From assembly GCA_027563935.2 (NCBI GenBank), contig CM050454.1, positions 19,899,501 through 19,963,500 of the forward strand: 64,000 bases of DNA, in the 5' to 3' direction. Made by a program: the position numbers and the translations under genes. This DNA is from Costus lasius (lineage: Eukaryota; Streptophyta; Magnoliopsida; Zingiberales; Costaceae). Positions 11,031-22,606 of the stretch are shown one piece after another; position 1 is the first letter of the stretch, and every line of letters starts with the position of its first letter. Below the pieces are notes generated by a model that saw nothing but the letters and a program-made list of their open reading frames with translations, searched no databases and was not told the DNA's origin.

Positions 11031-14000
11031 ATGGCTATGAACAATGGCAGATGGTCACTGCGATCTACCCTGGAAAGGGATAAGTTGGTTGGATCCAACT
11101 TAAAGGATTGGTATATGAACTTGAGAATTGTGCTCAAGCTCGAGAGGAAGCTATATGTCCTTGAGAAGCCAATTCCTGAATCACTTCCATGCTTGGCCTC
11201 GGCGGCTGAGAAGGATGCTTATGATAAGCATCAAGCTGATACTTCGGAGGTTGCACAATTGATGCTAACCAACATGTCCCCCGAGCTTAGAGGGCAATAT
11301 GAATCTAAGAGTGCCTCTGAAATTATTTCTAATCTAAGGCAGCTCTTTGATGCATTGGTTGAGCTCAACCCTCCCAAAGTAAACATTCAGTGCGTTGAGC
11401 CCAAAGGCTTAACTAATACATTGAAAACAAAGATGGAAAGAGTCAGGAATAATAAGTGCTACTCATGTGGAGGACCACCTCACATGATAAAGGACATAGT
11501 ACGACTTCAGAATGAGAAGAAGAGAGGCAAGGCTTCGTCTTCATGCTCAGGTATCTATGTTACAGAAGTCAATCTTTCTACTTCTATGTCATGGGTATTG
11601 GATACCGCATGTGGAGCTCATATTTGTACAAATATGCAGGGGCTCAAGAAAAGTAGATCAGTGCGGCTTGGAGAGATTGACCTACGCGTTGGAAACGGGG
11701 CACAGGTTGCTGCTGTTGCTGTAGGCGTTTTGACTCTCTCCTTGCCTTATGGACTTCAATTAGAACTAGATAATTGCTTTTGTGTACCTTCGTTAACAAA
11801 GAACATTGTATCCATTCCTTGCTTGGCAAGGAAAGGATTTAAATTTGAAATAAATAAGAACTCCTGTTCTTTTTCATTTGCAAATATGTTCTATGGGAAG
11901 GGTACTTTATGCAATGGTCTGTATATCTTGGATATGGAAAGTTCTGTTTGTAACATAAGCAATAAAAGGATCAAACTGAGTGGTTCAGTTGGTGCTTTCC
12001 TATGGCACTGTCGATTAGCCCATATAAACAAGAATCGCATCCAACAACTCCATGCAAATGGATTGTTAGATTCAAGTTCCTTGGAGGAATTTGATACTTG
12101 TGAACCTTGTTTATTAGGGAAGATGACAAAGGCGCCCTTCACCAAGATTGGTGAGAGGGCAGAAGGTTTATTGGATCTCATACATACTGATGTGTGTGGA
12201 CCCTTCAATAAACAAGCCAGAGGAGGGTACAACTACTTCATTACCTTCACTGATGACTTCAGTAGGTATGGTTATGTCTACTTAATGAGACATAAATCTG
12301 AATCCTTTAAAAAATTCAAGGAGTTCAAGAATGAAGTATAGAACCAGCTTGGAAGATCCATTAAAGCTCTTCGATCATATCGAGGTAGAGAATACCTGAG
12401 TGGTGAGTTCTTTGACTATCTGAGAGAGTGTGGGATCATATCCCAACTCACTCCTCCTGGGACACCTCAATGGAATGGTGTGTCTGAAAGGAGAAATCGA
12501 ACTTTATTGGATATGGTTCGATCCATGATGAGTCATGCAACTCTACCTTCATCATTCTGGGGGCATGCACTAGAAACAGCTTCTCTAATACTGAATAATG
12601 TTCCATCTAAGAGTGTCTCCAAAATACCATACGAGGTGTGGAGTGGAAGACGCCCTAATCTCATGTTTATCAGGATCTGGGGATGTGAGGCTTATGTCAA
12701 ACGTCAGGATTCTAGCAAGCTAGAACCTAGATCTGATAAGTGTGTGTTTGTGGGGTATCCTAAGGAAACTAAAGGATACTACTTCTATGTCCCAACCGAG
12801 AACAAAGTTTTTGTTGCTCGGGGTGCTGTCTTTCTAGAGAAAGAATTTCTTATGAAAGAAGTTAGTGGGAGGAAGTTTGACTTGGATGAGGTCCAAGTGC
12901 AAGCACAAGACAAAGAGATGGAATCTGAGCTACCTGCACTGGTTGCTAGGCAACCTGAGGCTCAGACACAGGTCCCGCGTAGGTCTGGGAGAATTCGTCG
13001 TGCACCTGAAAGGTATGGGTCGCTACCGACCCAACACGATGGGATCTTCATCATTGAGGATGAACCTAGAACCTATAATGAGGCGGTCAGTGGACCGGAC
13101 TCCAAGAAATGGCTTGACGCCATGAGATCTGAGATGGATTCCATGTCGGCTAACCAAGTCTGGGATTTGGTTGAGCTGCCTGATGGGGTAAAACCCATAG
13201 GGTGTAAATGGGTCTTCAAGAAGAAGACAGACATGGATGGCAAAATAGTTACCTATAAGGGTAGACTAGTGGCTAAATGATTTAAACAAGTCCACGGGGT
13301 GGACTATGATGAAACCTTCTCGCCAGTTGCCATGATTAAATCCATTTGAATTCTGCTTGCTATAGCTGCATATCATGACTATGAGATATGGCAGATGGAT
13401 GTGAAAACAGCGTTCCTTAACGGGAAGCTGACTGAGGATGTGTATATGACACAACCTGATGGCTTCATCCATCCTGCAGAGGCTAATAAGGTTTGCAGGC
13501 TAAAGAGGTCCATTTATGGATTAAAGCAAGCATCTCGAAGTTGGAATCTTCGATTTGATGAGGCCGTGAGAGATTATGGCTTTATCAAAAGCGAAGATGA
13601 CGCCTGTGTATACAGAAAATTCAGTGGGAGCTTAGTGATTTTTCTGGTCTTGTATGTTGATGACATACTGCTCATCGGAAACGACATCCCTAGTCTTCAA
13701 GCTGTGAAGACATGGTTGGGGAAGTGTTTCGAGATGAAAGACTTAGGGGAGGCCGCCTATATTCTAGGCGTGAGGATCTACCGGGATAGATCCAAGAGGC
13801 TCTTGGCCCTTAGTCAAAGTACTTACATTGATAAGGTACTGGAGAGGTTCTACATGGAGCAATCCAAGAAAGGATACCTTCCAGTGAGACATGGCCTTAC
13901 TCTCTCAAAGAGCCAGTGTCCTACAACACAGGCTGAGAGGGATGACATGAGTCGAATTCCTTATGCTTCGGCAGTAGGATCGATCATGTATGCAATGTTA

Positions 14001-14636
14001 TGTACTAGACCAGATGTGGCATATGCTGTGAGCATAACCAGCCGATACCAATCCAATCCAGGTCTACAGCACTGGGTGGCTGTAAAGAACATCCTAAAGT
14101 ATCTGAGAAGAACTAAGGATTTTTTCTTGGTCTATGGGGGACAGGAAGAGCTCAGTATGCAGGGCTATACTGACGCATCGTTCCAGTCTGACCCTGACGA
14201 CTTTAGATCGCAGGCCGGCTATGTGTTCAAGATAAATGGAGGCGTTGTATGTTGGAAGAGCTTCAAGCAATCCACCATAGCAGATTCTACAACCGAAGCT
14301 GAGTATGTGGCTGCTTCTGAGGCAGCCAAGGAAGCTGTTTGGATAAGGAAGTTCTTATGTGATCTTCAAGTGGTACCTAGTGCAATGGATCCCATTGAAC
14401 TCTACTGTGACAACAATGGAGCAATTGCACAAGCCAAGGAACCACGGTCTCATCAAAGATCCAAACACATACTCAGAAGATTTCACCTGATCAGAGAGAT
14501 CATTGACAGAGGTGATGTCAAGATTAGCAGAGTAGACACAGAGAACAATCTGGCAGACCCATTGACCAAGGCTTTGGCGCAGCAGAAGCATGATGGTCAC
14601 GCTAGAGATATGGGGTTGAGATTCCTCAACTTCTAG
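11031..14636 (+). pseudogene. Copia-1 gag-pol polyprotein, disabled
   Basis: A single reading frame carries gag, protease (WVLDTACG), integrase, reverse transcriptase (YVDD) and RNase H in Ty1/copia order, parallel to the copia-2 protein. I start it at 11031, aligned with the copia-2 start; an upstream in-frame Met exists at 10983. Damage: stops at 12339-12341, 13278-13280 and 13347-13349; the second integrase catalytic Asp (RSDRGGEY in copia-2) is Tyr (TAT at 12378-12380); and gag has lost well over 100 residues between the LRQLFDA segment and the zinc knuckle. The knuckle itself (CYSCGGPPHMIKDI) lacks its last Cys. The copy cannot make working enzymes. Confidence 0.9.
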
Positions 14637-14641
14637 GTCTT

Positions 14642-14657
14642 AGTGCAAGTGGGAGAT
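14642..14657 (+). other. Copia-1 polypurine tract
   Basis: AGTGCAAGTGGGAGAT lies directly before the 3' LTR. The same phrase precedes the copia-2 3' LTR and, reversed, the copia-3 one. It is the presumed plus-strand primer. Confidence 0.8.
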
Positions 14658-16612
14658 TGTTGGTGTATATGCCCTAGGACCTATTTTTGGTCAACTTATG
14701 TACTACTTGACACTGATATTTATTTATCATTCTGGCATTGTCATTATCATTGTTTGACTACACCTGCGATTGTGTACTTACATGATAATGTCCCTGGAGA
14801 CAGATTGGATCTGTGCTCGAATTATAATCCCCAGTCGATGTACCTTAGTGGATATGGGACAGCTATGGTACTTGAGAGACTGGTATGTTGGCTGGTTAGG
14901 CACGTGGTGCTAACGCAGACACATGGGTATATCATTGGGGATATACTGGATAGACCCGCTATGAGGCTATGACTTGGTGTCATGAGTTATCCTCATAAGT
15001 GACAGGAGATGCATTGATCCCTTGACTTGAGGTCATTGATCATTCTATATGATTAGGGACTTGCTTTGATACAACCTAACACCTTGCCGTAGCTGGGAGG
15101 TCATAACGGTTGTTATTAAGCATGTCACGACCCATATGAGAAGATCAATGGACAGACATAGGATTTGCCCCTTCCCTAAGGAAGTATGATATCCATGGAG
15201 CTCTTTTATGGTTCTATGACTGAGAGTGTATGGCCATACCCAGGTGAGAACCTGTTTTAGTCATAGCCATGTGATTGGATGAAAACAAGTGGTGACACAC
15301 TTGTCCAATCGGATATCAGTTCGGCAAAGAGACTGTAATGCATCTGTACCTAGTTGCGATGATGGGGATGTCGATGTCGATATCCATTCCAATGACCTGG
15401 GTAGTAGCGATGCACTGCTAGGTGCCACTCACTGCTTGTGATGACCTCTGGTCAGCACTGCCAGCGTCAGAAGAACCTACAGGGTCGCACACCTTGATAC
15501 TTGAGTTTTCGTATTGATCAGGAAGCCTTATGATCGAGTTATTGGATAACTCGGATCTAATTGGGAGATTTCATCAGCGCCAATGGGCCTGATGAGATGG
15601 AAGAATGTTATTGGAGCCAAACTTCATTTTTGGCAGGTTGACCCGTATTTGACCATGGTTGGTCACATTTGGATTAGGGTTGCATTGGATTGGATCCAAG
15701 TGCTTAATCAACCTATGCAATGATGTTTGGGCTAGCTCATTATCCAATGAGGCCCAATAACAAGTTCTCATGAAGAGATGAGAGGCTAAAAGGGTATAAT
15801 GGGGAGAAACATGAACCATTAGGCGCCTAGGGGCATAATGGGGTCATGTTGGCGCCTTTGCTTCATTATGGAAGTAAAGGGCGCCTCCCCCTCTCTTCCT
15901 AGGATGGAATGCATGCCTCTATGGCATTGCTTGAGATGCAAGGCAAGGCCTTGGCGCACAAGGAAAGGCGTGGGAACAAAAGGTAAGGTTGAATGAGAAT
16001 TATGGAAATGTCTTGGAGACTTTCCTTATCTCAAACCTCCTCATCCTAGCTCTACACTTGTCATGATCCTAGCCATTACCCTAACTGCCTCTTGCCCTAT
16101 AAATATGACCCTAGTCGCCCCCTCTTGTGGAAAATTCCTTGAAGGCGTGAACACAAGAGGAGGGGCGAAAGGCGTGGGACAAGGGCGCATCTTCTTCCAT
16201 AACTGCGAGTTTCTTCCCTTCTTCCTCCTTGGCGCAAGAGAAGGAAAGGCTTGGCGGCATTCTCCCTTCTCCTCTCTTCTTCTTCAATTGGCACTTCTAC
16301 CTTGGAGGTGGCGCAAGCATTCAAGAAGAGAACTAAGGCTTGGATCTTCTTCCCGAGGCTAGCACCGGGCGTGGGAGAAGAGAACTCAAGAGATCCATGT
16401 GTGTGAGACTGCAGAGGGCGCACACTTGGGCGCCTACATCGGCATCGCTCTACATTGCTCTTAAGGTATTTCCTAACTCATCGTGTCGACTCCCTTGCTT
16501 GCGATCTTCATTGGGTTTTTGGGACTGGCCTGTTTCGGGGACATTCTTCCGCTGCGAAAAATGTATGTCCATAACTCTGAAAATTGTAAAATGTCCCCGG
16601 GGTTTCCCAACA
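14658..16612 (+). repeat. Copia-1 3' LTR (1955 bp)
   Basis: This is the counterpart of 7407-9364 with about 28 single-base differences and one 3-base indel (near 8886 and 16137). The hairpin TGACC-TCT-GGTCA is at 15442-15454. It ends in CCCAACA, followed by the target duplication CCAAT and resumption of element A. Confidence 0.95.
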
Positions 16613-16617
16613 CCAAT

Positions 16618-17115
16618 GTCACCCAAACTAGTGATAGCTATTTGGAAATTTGTATAATGGATGATGATGATGAGGTGACTGAAGATAGTGTTAAGGCTTA
16701 CTCTCAACCACTTAATTCAATTCCTGTCATTGACATACATAAGGTAGAACTAGAAAATTCATACCATACCGCTCTTGAGGTAAGCAAAAATCCAAAAATT
16801 AAACTCAGAACTCTTCTAAATAATGCGAGGTATGAATTTCTGGGCCTTAACTTTATCTTTTCTATAATCGATGACGTAGAAGAACATGAAAAGCAAATAA
16901 GTTCAATAATAGATAAGTTTAGAAAAGCTATAGGGTATTCTTTTGATGATATTGTGGGTATTAATTTTTCTTTTTGCGTACACAGATTCTTCAATATGAC
17001 AATGACCCACCTAATACTTTGGATATTTACTTTGGTGGGCACACTTTTAAAATGACGAAAATGCAAGATATTACATGCTCTATACTTTGCCACTGATTCA
17101 CTGTCAACACCATGA
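16618..17115 (+). pseudogene. Element A pol remnant (start of reverse transcriptase region)
   Basis: After copia-1 the element A frame continues to 17055. It contains ARYEFLGLNF and, further on, EEHEKQISSIIDKFRKAIGY and DDIVGINFSFCVHR. These match in order the segment just before the reverse transcriptase palm in Athila/Tat pol (LRYAFLG..., a KLLxVLRKxKxAIGW-like helix, DIKGISPSxCMHR). The catalytic part, RNase H and integrase are absent. Past a frameshift near 17055 the ending resembles the last residues of the C and H proteins (a YF-x-TDS-like end and the codons CCA TGA at 17110-17115). So gag and pol pieces are fused by internal deletion. Confidence 0.6.
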
Positions 17116-17157
17116 TGTATGATTCTAGTCAAGCTAGTGATCTTAAACTTAGCGCTT

Positions 17158-17175
17158 CTTGGGAGGCAACCCAAG
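17158..17175 (+). promoter_or_regulatory. Conserved hairpin downstream of the pol remnant (element A)
   Basis: CTTGGG-AGGCAA-CCCAAG forms a 6-bp stem with a 6-base loop, in the context TAGCGCTT upstream. The same hairpin occurs at 50934-50951 (C), slightly damaged at 62064-62081 (H), and half of it at 58237-58249 on the minus strand (G). I recall this block as common in plant Athila/Tat elements between pol and the third ORF. Its function is unknown to me. Confidence 0.7.
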
Positions 17176-17329
17176 CACTATCTCTCTTTTCCATTCTTAG
17201 TTTTTTTATTTTGTGTTATTTTACTTCTTGGTAGTATAGGTTAGTTATTTCCTTTTGGGAGTTACACTATGAATCTTATATGATGCTTTTAGAATGGTTT
17301 CCCCTTTTGATCATTATCTATATTTGTGT

Positions 17330-17470
17330 AGGAGCTTTGTGATACATTTGCCATGAGGAGGACAGCTTTGGCGAGGAGAGTGGTTTGGAAAGCGATGCGG
17401 ATGAGTAGTGCAATGTGACTATCTTTTCTCCTACTCTCTTACTATTTGCTTATAGCATCGAGGACGATGC
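17330..17470 (+). pseudogene. Element A third-ORF acidic tail and GCATCG hairpin
   Basis: A short frame ending EEDSFGEESGLESDADE and stop (17406-17408) matches the acidic end of the third ORF of element G, whose tail ends in DTGSDE. About 50 bases on, GCATCG-AGGA-CGATGC (17455-17470) forms a perfect 6-bp hairpin, followed by a purine-rich AGGGGAGGATA. Element G has the same block reversed near 36900-36935 with one mismatch in the stem. The rest of the third ORF is missing from A. Confidence 0.5.
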
Positions 17471-18446
17471 ATTCTTTATGCAGGGGAGGATATTTTATTT
17501 TGTTCCATGGATTTTGTATTTGACTTGACTACTAGACTTTTGGTATGACGCCATGTATTAGGAGTAATCTGTTGATTTTGGATGTATTTGATTAGCGTCA
17601 TATGTGGACGCTCACATCGCTCATATTATTGTACTCTAATTACTTTTATCTTCTTATGCATGTTACTTTTCATTGATGAATGATGTGTGGTTCTATATTT
17701 TTGATGATGTGTGTTTGGATGATCATATACCAATGTCTGTGAATGGATTAATTGCTCCTTGTGTTGAATTTATTTCCTTGATATATATCCTTATATTGAT
17801 TTTCAATCAATTGTTCATAAGATTTTGGTATGTAGATTGTTTGAGGAATGCGATTTGAGAGTGAAACTTCCTTTTCAATAAGATGAGTAGATGAATATAA
17901 TTTTCTTGTATTGACATTAATTGATTAGCCTTGTATATGTTTGATTAATTGTGTTACTTATTGGGAAGAAAGAATCCAAAATCCAAAAAAAAATAAAGAA
18001 GAAGAAGAAGGACTCCTCTACTTAGCATTGTGAAAAATTGGCAATGGTATCGAAGACATGAGTTGAAGTCTAAAAAAAAGAAAATAAAAGTATGTATCTA
18101 CGTGGGTACATGCCAAAAAAAAAGTTATTTGATATTAACTCCTTCGGCTATGAGTCGCAACTCCGCTAGTTTAAGGATATAAGTTCTATTACATCGGCTA
18201 TGTGGTCGTTGTACTCTAAATTTGTCACCAGAAAAAAAGATGATAATCGATTTAGAGAATGTCAAAAATAAATACAGAAAAAGATTTTGAAGGCCCTATT
18301 CCTGTGACATGAGTTGGAAATTTTTAATGGGAGATTATATTTTGGATTTTTTTATTCATTGGTGAGTTATTTTTTCCATACTCAGCATTATTCTTTAGTT
18401 TATTTATTTACTTAAGGACAAACAAAAATTTAAGTCTAGGGATAGT
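17471..18446 (+). other. Element A 3' spacer and polypurine tract
   Basis: This is non-coding AT-rich DNA. It holds a module shared with C and G: an AAAGAATCC phrase, then ACTCCTCTACTTAGCA, then TGGTATCGAAGACATGAG and TTGAAGTC (about 17965-18080). The last stretch, TTTAAGTCTAGGGATAGT (18429-18446), is the presumed polypurine tract before the 3' LTR. Confidence 0.6.
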
Positions 18447-19569
18447 TGATGACATGCATTTATATAGTATTTTTAGTATGCTTTTACCGTTTATTATCTC
18501 TCGTTTCTATCATATTTTTACTCATTTTTTTCTTAAATTCTTGTTATTGTTCAGAATCTTCACCCCTCTTCAGTTTTGTCATATTTCAGGGGAAAATGAC
18601 CAAATTTTGATGGATTTTGAAAGATCCGAGCGCACGAATAGATTCCAAACTTCGAGACGAAGTCACACACAAAATTTCATACAAATCGGAGCTAGTTTCA
18701 AAATTACACCCCGCCCGTGATTATTTTCACAGCTGTAATTCTTCCATGTTCTTTTTTCAGAATACACAGAAAGAATTATGGCCTGCTTGTGATTATTTTC
18801 ACGATTGTAATTCTTCCAGGTTCTTTTTCCAGAATACACAAAAAGAATTACAGTCAGCCCATGATTATTTTTGTGACCATAATTTTGTCTACCAAACTCG
18901 AGTTTGACTCCGTTTCCCAAATTGGCTCATTTTCGAGCCAAATTTTGGGAAAAACCTATTTGAGAGAGGGGGGGGGGGACTATTTAAGCAACCTAAGGAG
19001 CAATTATTTGGGGCTTTTGGCAAGGATTCAAGGCGAATTCGACGAAGGGGCGAGATTTAGGGCAACTTGCGGTGATCTTCATTTTCTCACCAGAAAAGTT
19101 TTGTTTTTCCATCTGCTTAGAGTTGATCTTCATTAGGAAGCCTTAAATTTTATCTTTCTTGTCAATTTTATCATTATTTTGCCAATTGTAATCGAAATCA
19201 TGATTTTTCGTATCGTAAACATGATGAACATGTCAGCATAAACTTATTATTCAAGATTAAGGGTGTAACCCTTTTTTTATGACTTATTGTTGATTTCCTT
19301 CTTATAAAGTAATTTACTTGTGTTAGATTCAATTATTGTTGCGATTATTTACTTGTTGATTACTGGTCATAATTTGCATAATTAGAGATGTCGCAAGAAG
19401 TACTGAGAGGTGAATTGTGACATCGGATCTACAATTTTTGAACAAGTTGATTCGATCACGAGAGTAATTCGAATTGGCTTGAGGGATTTTATAGATTTGT
19501 CAAGAACTCATTGGGTCTATTTTGAGTTAATAACCACGAGAGTAGGGGATTAATTTGGATAGACACTTG
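18447..19569 (+). repeat. Element A 3' LTR, left part
   Basis: Matches the first part of the 5' LTR (starting TGATGACATG), including the three 60-bp inverted-repeat units (about 18700-18885) and ACTATTTAAG (18980-18989), preceded here by a run of G's. It is cut by copia-2 after the target duplication ACTTG (19565-19569). Confidence 0.9.
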
Positions 19570-21276
19570 TGTTGGGGTATGCCCTTAAGGCTAATGTTTG
19601 AGGCCTTTGGGATTGTAATAAGTATCATGTAATAAACTCTTGTGTTTATAAAGGCATGGTTATTATTCAGGTTGTTACCTTGTCTGCTGTAATAAGTGTA
19701 CTTCTGAATAATGTCTCAAAGCTGTTCAGCTAGGCTGACAGGCTATATGTCCTTAGTCGAGATATCTTGGTGAACCTGAGACAGCCTTGATATGATTGAG
19801 ACTAATATGTGTGCTAATCTTATAGGATGCTTCGAGCATGGAATAAGATGTAGACTCGTGGGTACATTGGATGTACTGGACAGACCCTACTGGGATATTC
19901 CATTGCTTGTCACAATGTGAATGATCCTTGTAAGCAGCAAGTGGCACATGTCCTTTGACTTGAGATCACTTGTGTTTCTAAATGATGATTGTCATTGTTT
20001 TGAGGTAGTTCAATATCATTTGAAACATAATGATTATAGACTATCTTGGATGGTGAGCTTGAGTCAGGTTAGGGCACTTGTGATAGATAAAGGATTGCCG
20101 TCTCCTTGTTTAAGGAGTGTGATGTTCTAAAGGGCCCCCCTGTATGAGAAGATTGAGATAGTGTATGGCCATACCCAGATGACTGTGTTCATCTGATCTA
20201 ATCATGCTCATCGTATTGGAGTTACAGGCTTGACATGCTTGTCCAATAAGAACATCCAGTGGCAAAGGAAACATGCATGCCTCGTGAGTTTGATTCACAC
20301 TTGTGCCATGGTTTGGGTGTAGTCTTGGAAGACTCTTTCCTTTATATCGGGAGACAGTGATGTGTTGCTAGATACCCCTCACTGATCGTGATAACGAAAG
20401 TTATCGTTACCGACATTTAAAGGAAACCCTTAGGGTCGCACAATTTGGTGATATGGCTTGCTTAAGTCAGATCGTGTGGACTGAATTGTTTCGGTTCAGT
20501 TTAAAGGGATTTAATCTCTGATTGTAAGTGAGATCTGGTCTGATCATGTTTGATTGATTAGGGCTTTAGATCGGTAAGCTTCGATCGAGAGAGATGATGC
20601 TAGATCGATGCGATCAGAAGCGTCAGATGATGAATGGTCAGATCTTGGACTTTGGGGTCTAATTTGATCTAGACTTAATGCTTGGGCTGATTTGGTTTCG
20701 CTATTGAACCAAGGGTCTTGAACCGGCTCATGGGTTGAGCGCATGGTTCAAGAGGGAGAAGGAGTTGCGTTTGGTTCATGGAGACATGAACGCATGAACG
20801 CATACTCTTAATGGTTGCCATTTTTGGAAAGTTCCAAAATGAAAACGCATATGCGTTCACGGCTTGAAGTCTCCCTAATGTTTTTCGGTTACACCTCTCT
20901 CTTGTTGCTTGGTGAAACGATTTTTGCTCTCGAGCAAGTGAGGGTGTTGACGAGAAGAGGAGGAACCGGCCAAGCAAAAGGAAGTCTTCATCTCTTCCCT
21001 ACACTCGATCATTGACATCTTGGCACTTTTGCTGGCACAAGAGGTGCGCAAGTTGGGAGTCTTCATCGCCTTTGTGTGTGAACTTTTTGGAGGAGATCAA
21101 AGTTGCTCTCTCCTTCCAAGCCGACCTCCAATCTATGGCTATGGTATAGATCTAAACTCATAGCTTCAAGTTGATCATATTGTTGTCATATGCGATCTTT
21201 TAGAAACCCTCTTTCCGCCATGCTTGCTAGATGCGCATGTTTAGGGTTTCACCCCCTTAAATAAGGGTTTCTTTCA
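19570..21276 (+). repeat. Copia-2 5' LTR (1707 bp)
   Basis: Runs from TGTTGGGGTATGCCC to GGGTTTCTTTCA. A hairpin GATAAC-GAAA-GTTATC (20390-20405) with a GNRA-type loop lies upstream of the conserved block GGGTCGCACA. This parallels hairpins in copia-1 and copia-3 with unrelated stem sequences. I could not place a TATA box with confidence. Confidence 0.97.
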
Positions 21277-21278
21277 AT

Positions 21279-21290
21279 TGGTATCAGAGC
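21279..21290 (+). other. Copia-2 primer-binding site (Met-tRNA)
   Basis: TGGTATCAGAGC begins two bases after the LTR end (CA at 21275-21276), the standard initiator-Met-tRNA primer site. Confidence 0.95.
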
Positions 21291-22606
21291 TAGGCTTTCG
21301 ATATGATCTATATGATTGCTTTGAAGTGTTTGTGATCCATACATGTTGCGCTTACTTGATGCTTTGTTTTCATGATGCATGGTTTACATTGGCTATGTTT
21401 GCGCTTGTATCATGGTTACATGAAGTTTGCGCTCCCCCTTGAAGGGGACCCCCTAAAGTTTGCGCTCCCCCTTGAAGGGGACTCCCCTTAGATCTAAGGG
21501 TTATCAATATGCTAGATATGAGATATATCTTATGTTCTCAAGTGAAGCATGTTGTTTTGTTTGTTTGCGCATGTTCTAGATGTTTTATAAAACTTACATC
21601 TTGCGCGCCTACTTAGATCTAAGGTGCCCCTACTATAAATCCTTAGATGGGTTGATGGGGTTGAAAGCATCTTCTAGGTTAGATCCAACTAGTCTGATCA
21701 GACCATCTGACAGCCTAGATGGGTTGACCAGATAGCACCTGTGCGCAAGCACGAGGTGGCTATAGGTCGACTGCATCCAGGGCGTGTAGCGAGGTCTGGT
21801 TGAGACAACTACTGAACACACATGAGTTAGGCCCGGGGTCACACCCGCTTGCCAAAACTCATGAGGGAGGTTCAGCCCTTGGCGCATGCATGGTTGACCA
21901 TTAGGTCAACACGGGTCAGTTAGGACTCGGTGCATGCAAGGGCAGAGGATCTGACTAGATGGATGAGTGGATCCCTATCAATGGACCATTGTAAGGTTGT
22001 AGAGCACATAAGGAAATTAAAATTGATACCATGGGGTTTTTCAAAATTTAATTTCATGAATGGATCACATGTTGTTTTGATACCATATGCTTGTTTATTT
22101 AATCTTATGTGGGTTGCCCTAATGTGTGCTGTGCTGGGGCCTGCGTGCCTGGTAAATTATAAGTTAATATTATTGTGATCTGCGAATCACATTTTTTTAT
22201 TAATTTATTGTATAATTGACCTGCGAGTCAAAGCTTGTCTAGATAGATCAAAATGTTTTTGATTAGACAAGAGCATAAAGGCACACATCCAAGTGGGGCA
22301 TTCACCTGGTGGCGCACCTGAAGTGCTCTTGGCGCTAGGGCCCTGGGTTGGACCAGATGAGATGCAAAAGAGCTCAAGTGAAGACTTAAGTAAAATTAAG
22401 GTCTTTCTAGGGTTCATGGGCTTTTACCACATAAGATCATGCTTTCTATTTATTGCTTATATAATTAGAATTGCATGTGTTTATCTTCTGCTATAGCCAT
22501 AGGATATGCCTGATAGTAAGAAGATAAAAGACCGTTAAAATCCAACGCTAATATATCAAGCACGTAATGCCTTCTGACGCGAAACCTCACTGTTCTGACT
22601 ATCGTT

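Larger units (their letters stand above)
7407..16612 (+). mobile_element. Copia-1: Ty1/copia element inserted in A
   Basis: LTRs of 1958 and 1955 bp (TGTTGG...CCAACA) flank a Met-tRNA primer site, a long leader, one gag-pol frame with three stops, and a polypurine tract. The 5-bp target duplication CCAAT (7402-7406 and 16613-16617) proves insertion into element A, whose sequence resumes at 16618. By eye I count about 28 differences between the LTRs (about 1.4%), so it is older than copia-2. Copia-3 is a close relative. I do not assign a named copia lineage. Confidence 0.95.

Noticed and set aside
19753..20977. ORFs repeated identically at 27239-28463
   Set aside because: They are duplicates because the two copia-2 LTRs are nearly identical; LTRs are not expected to code.
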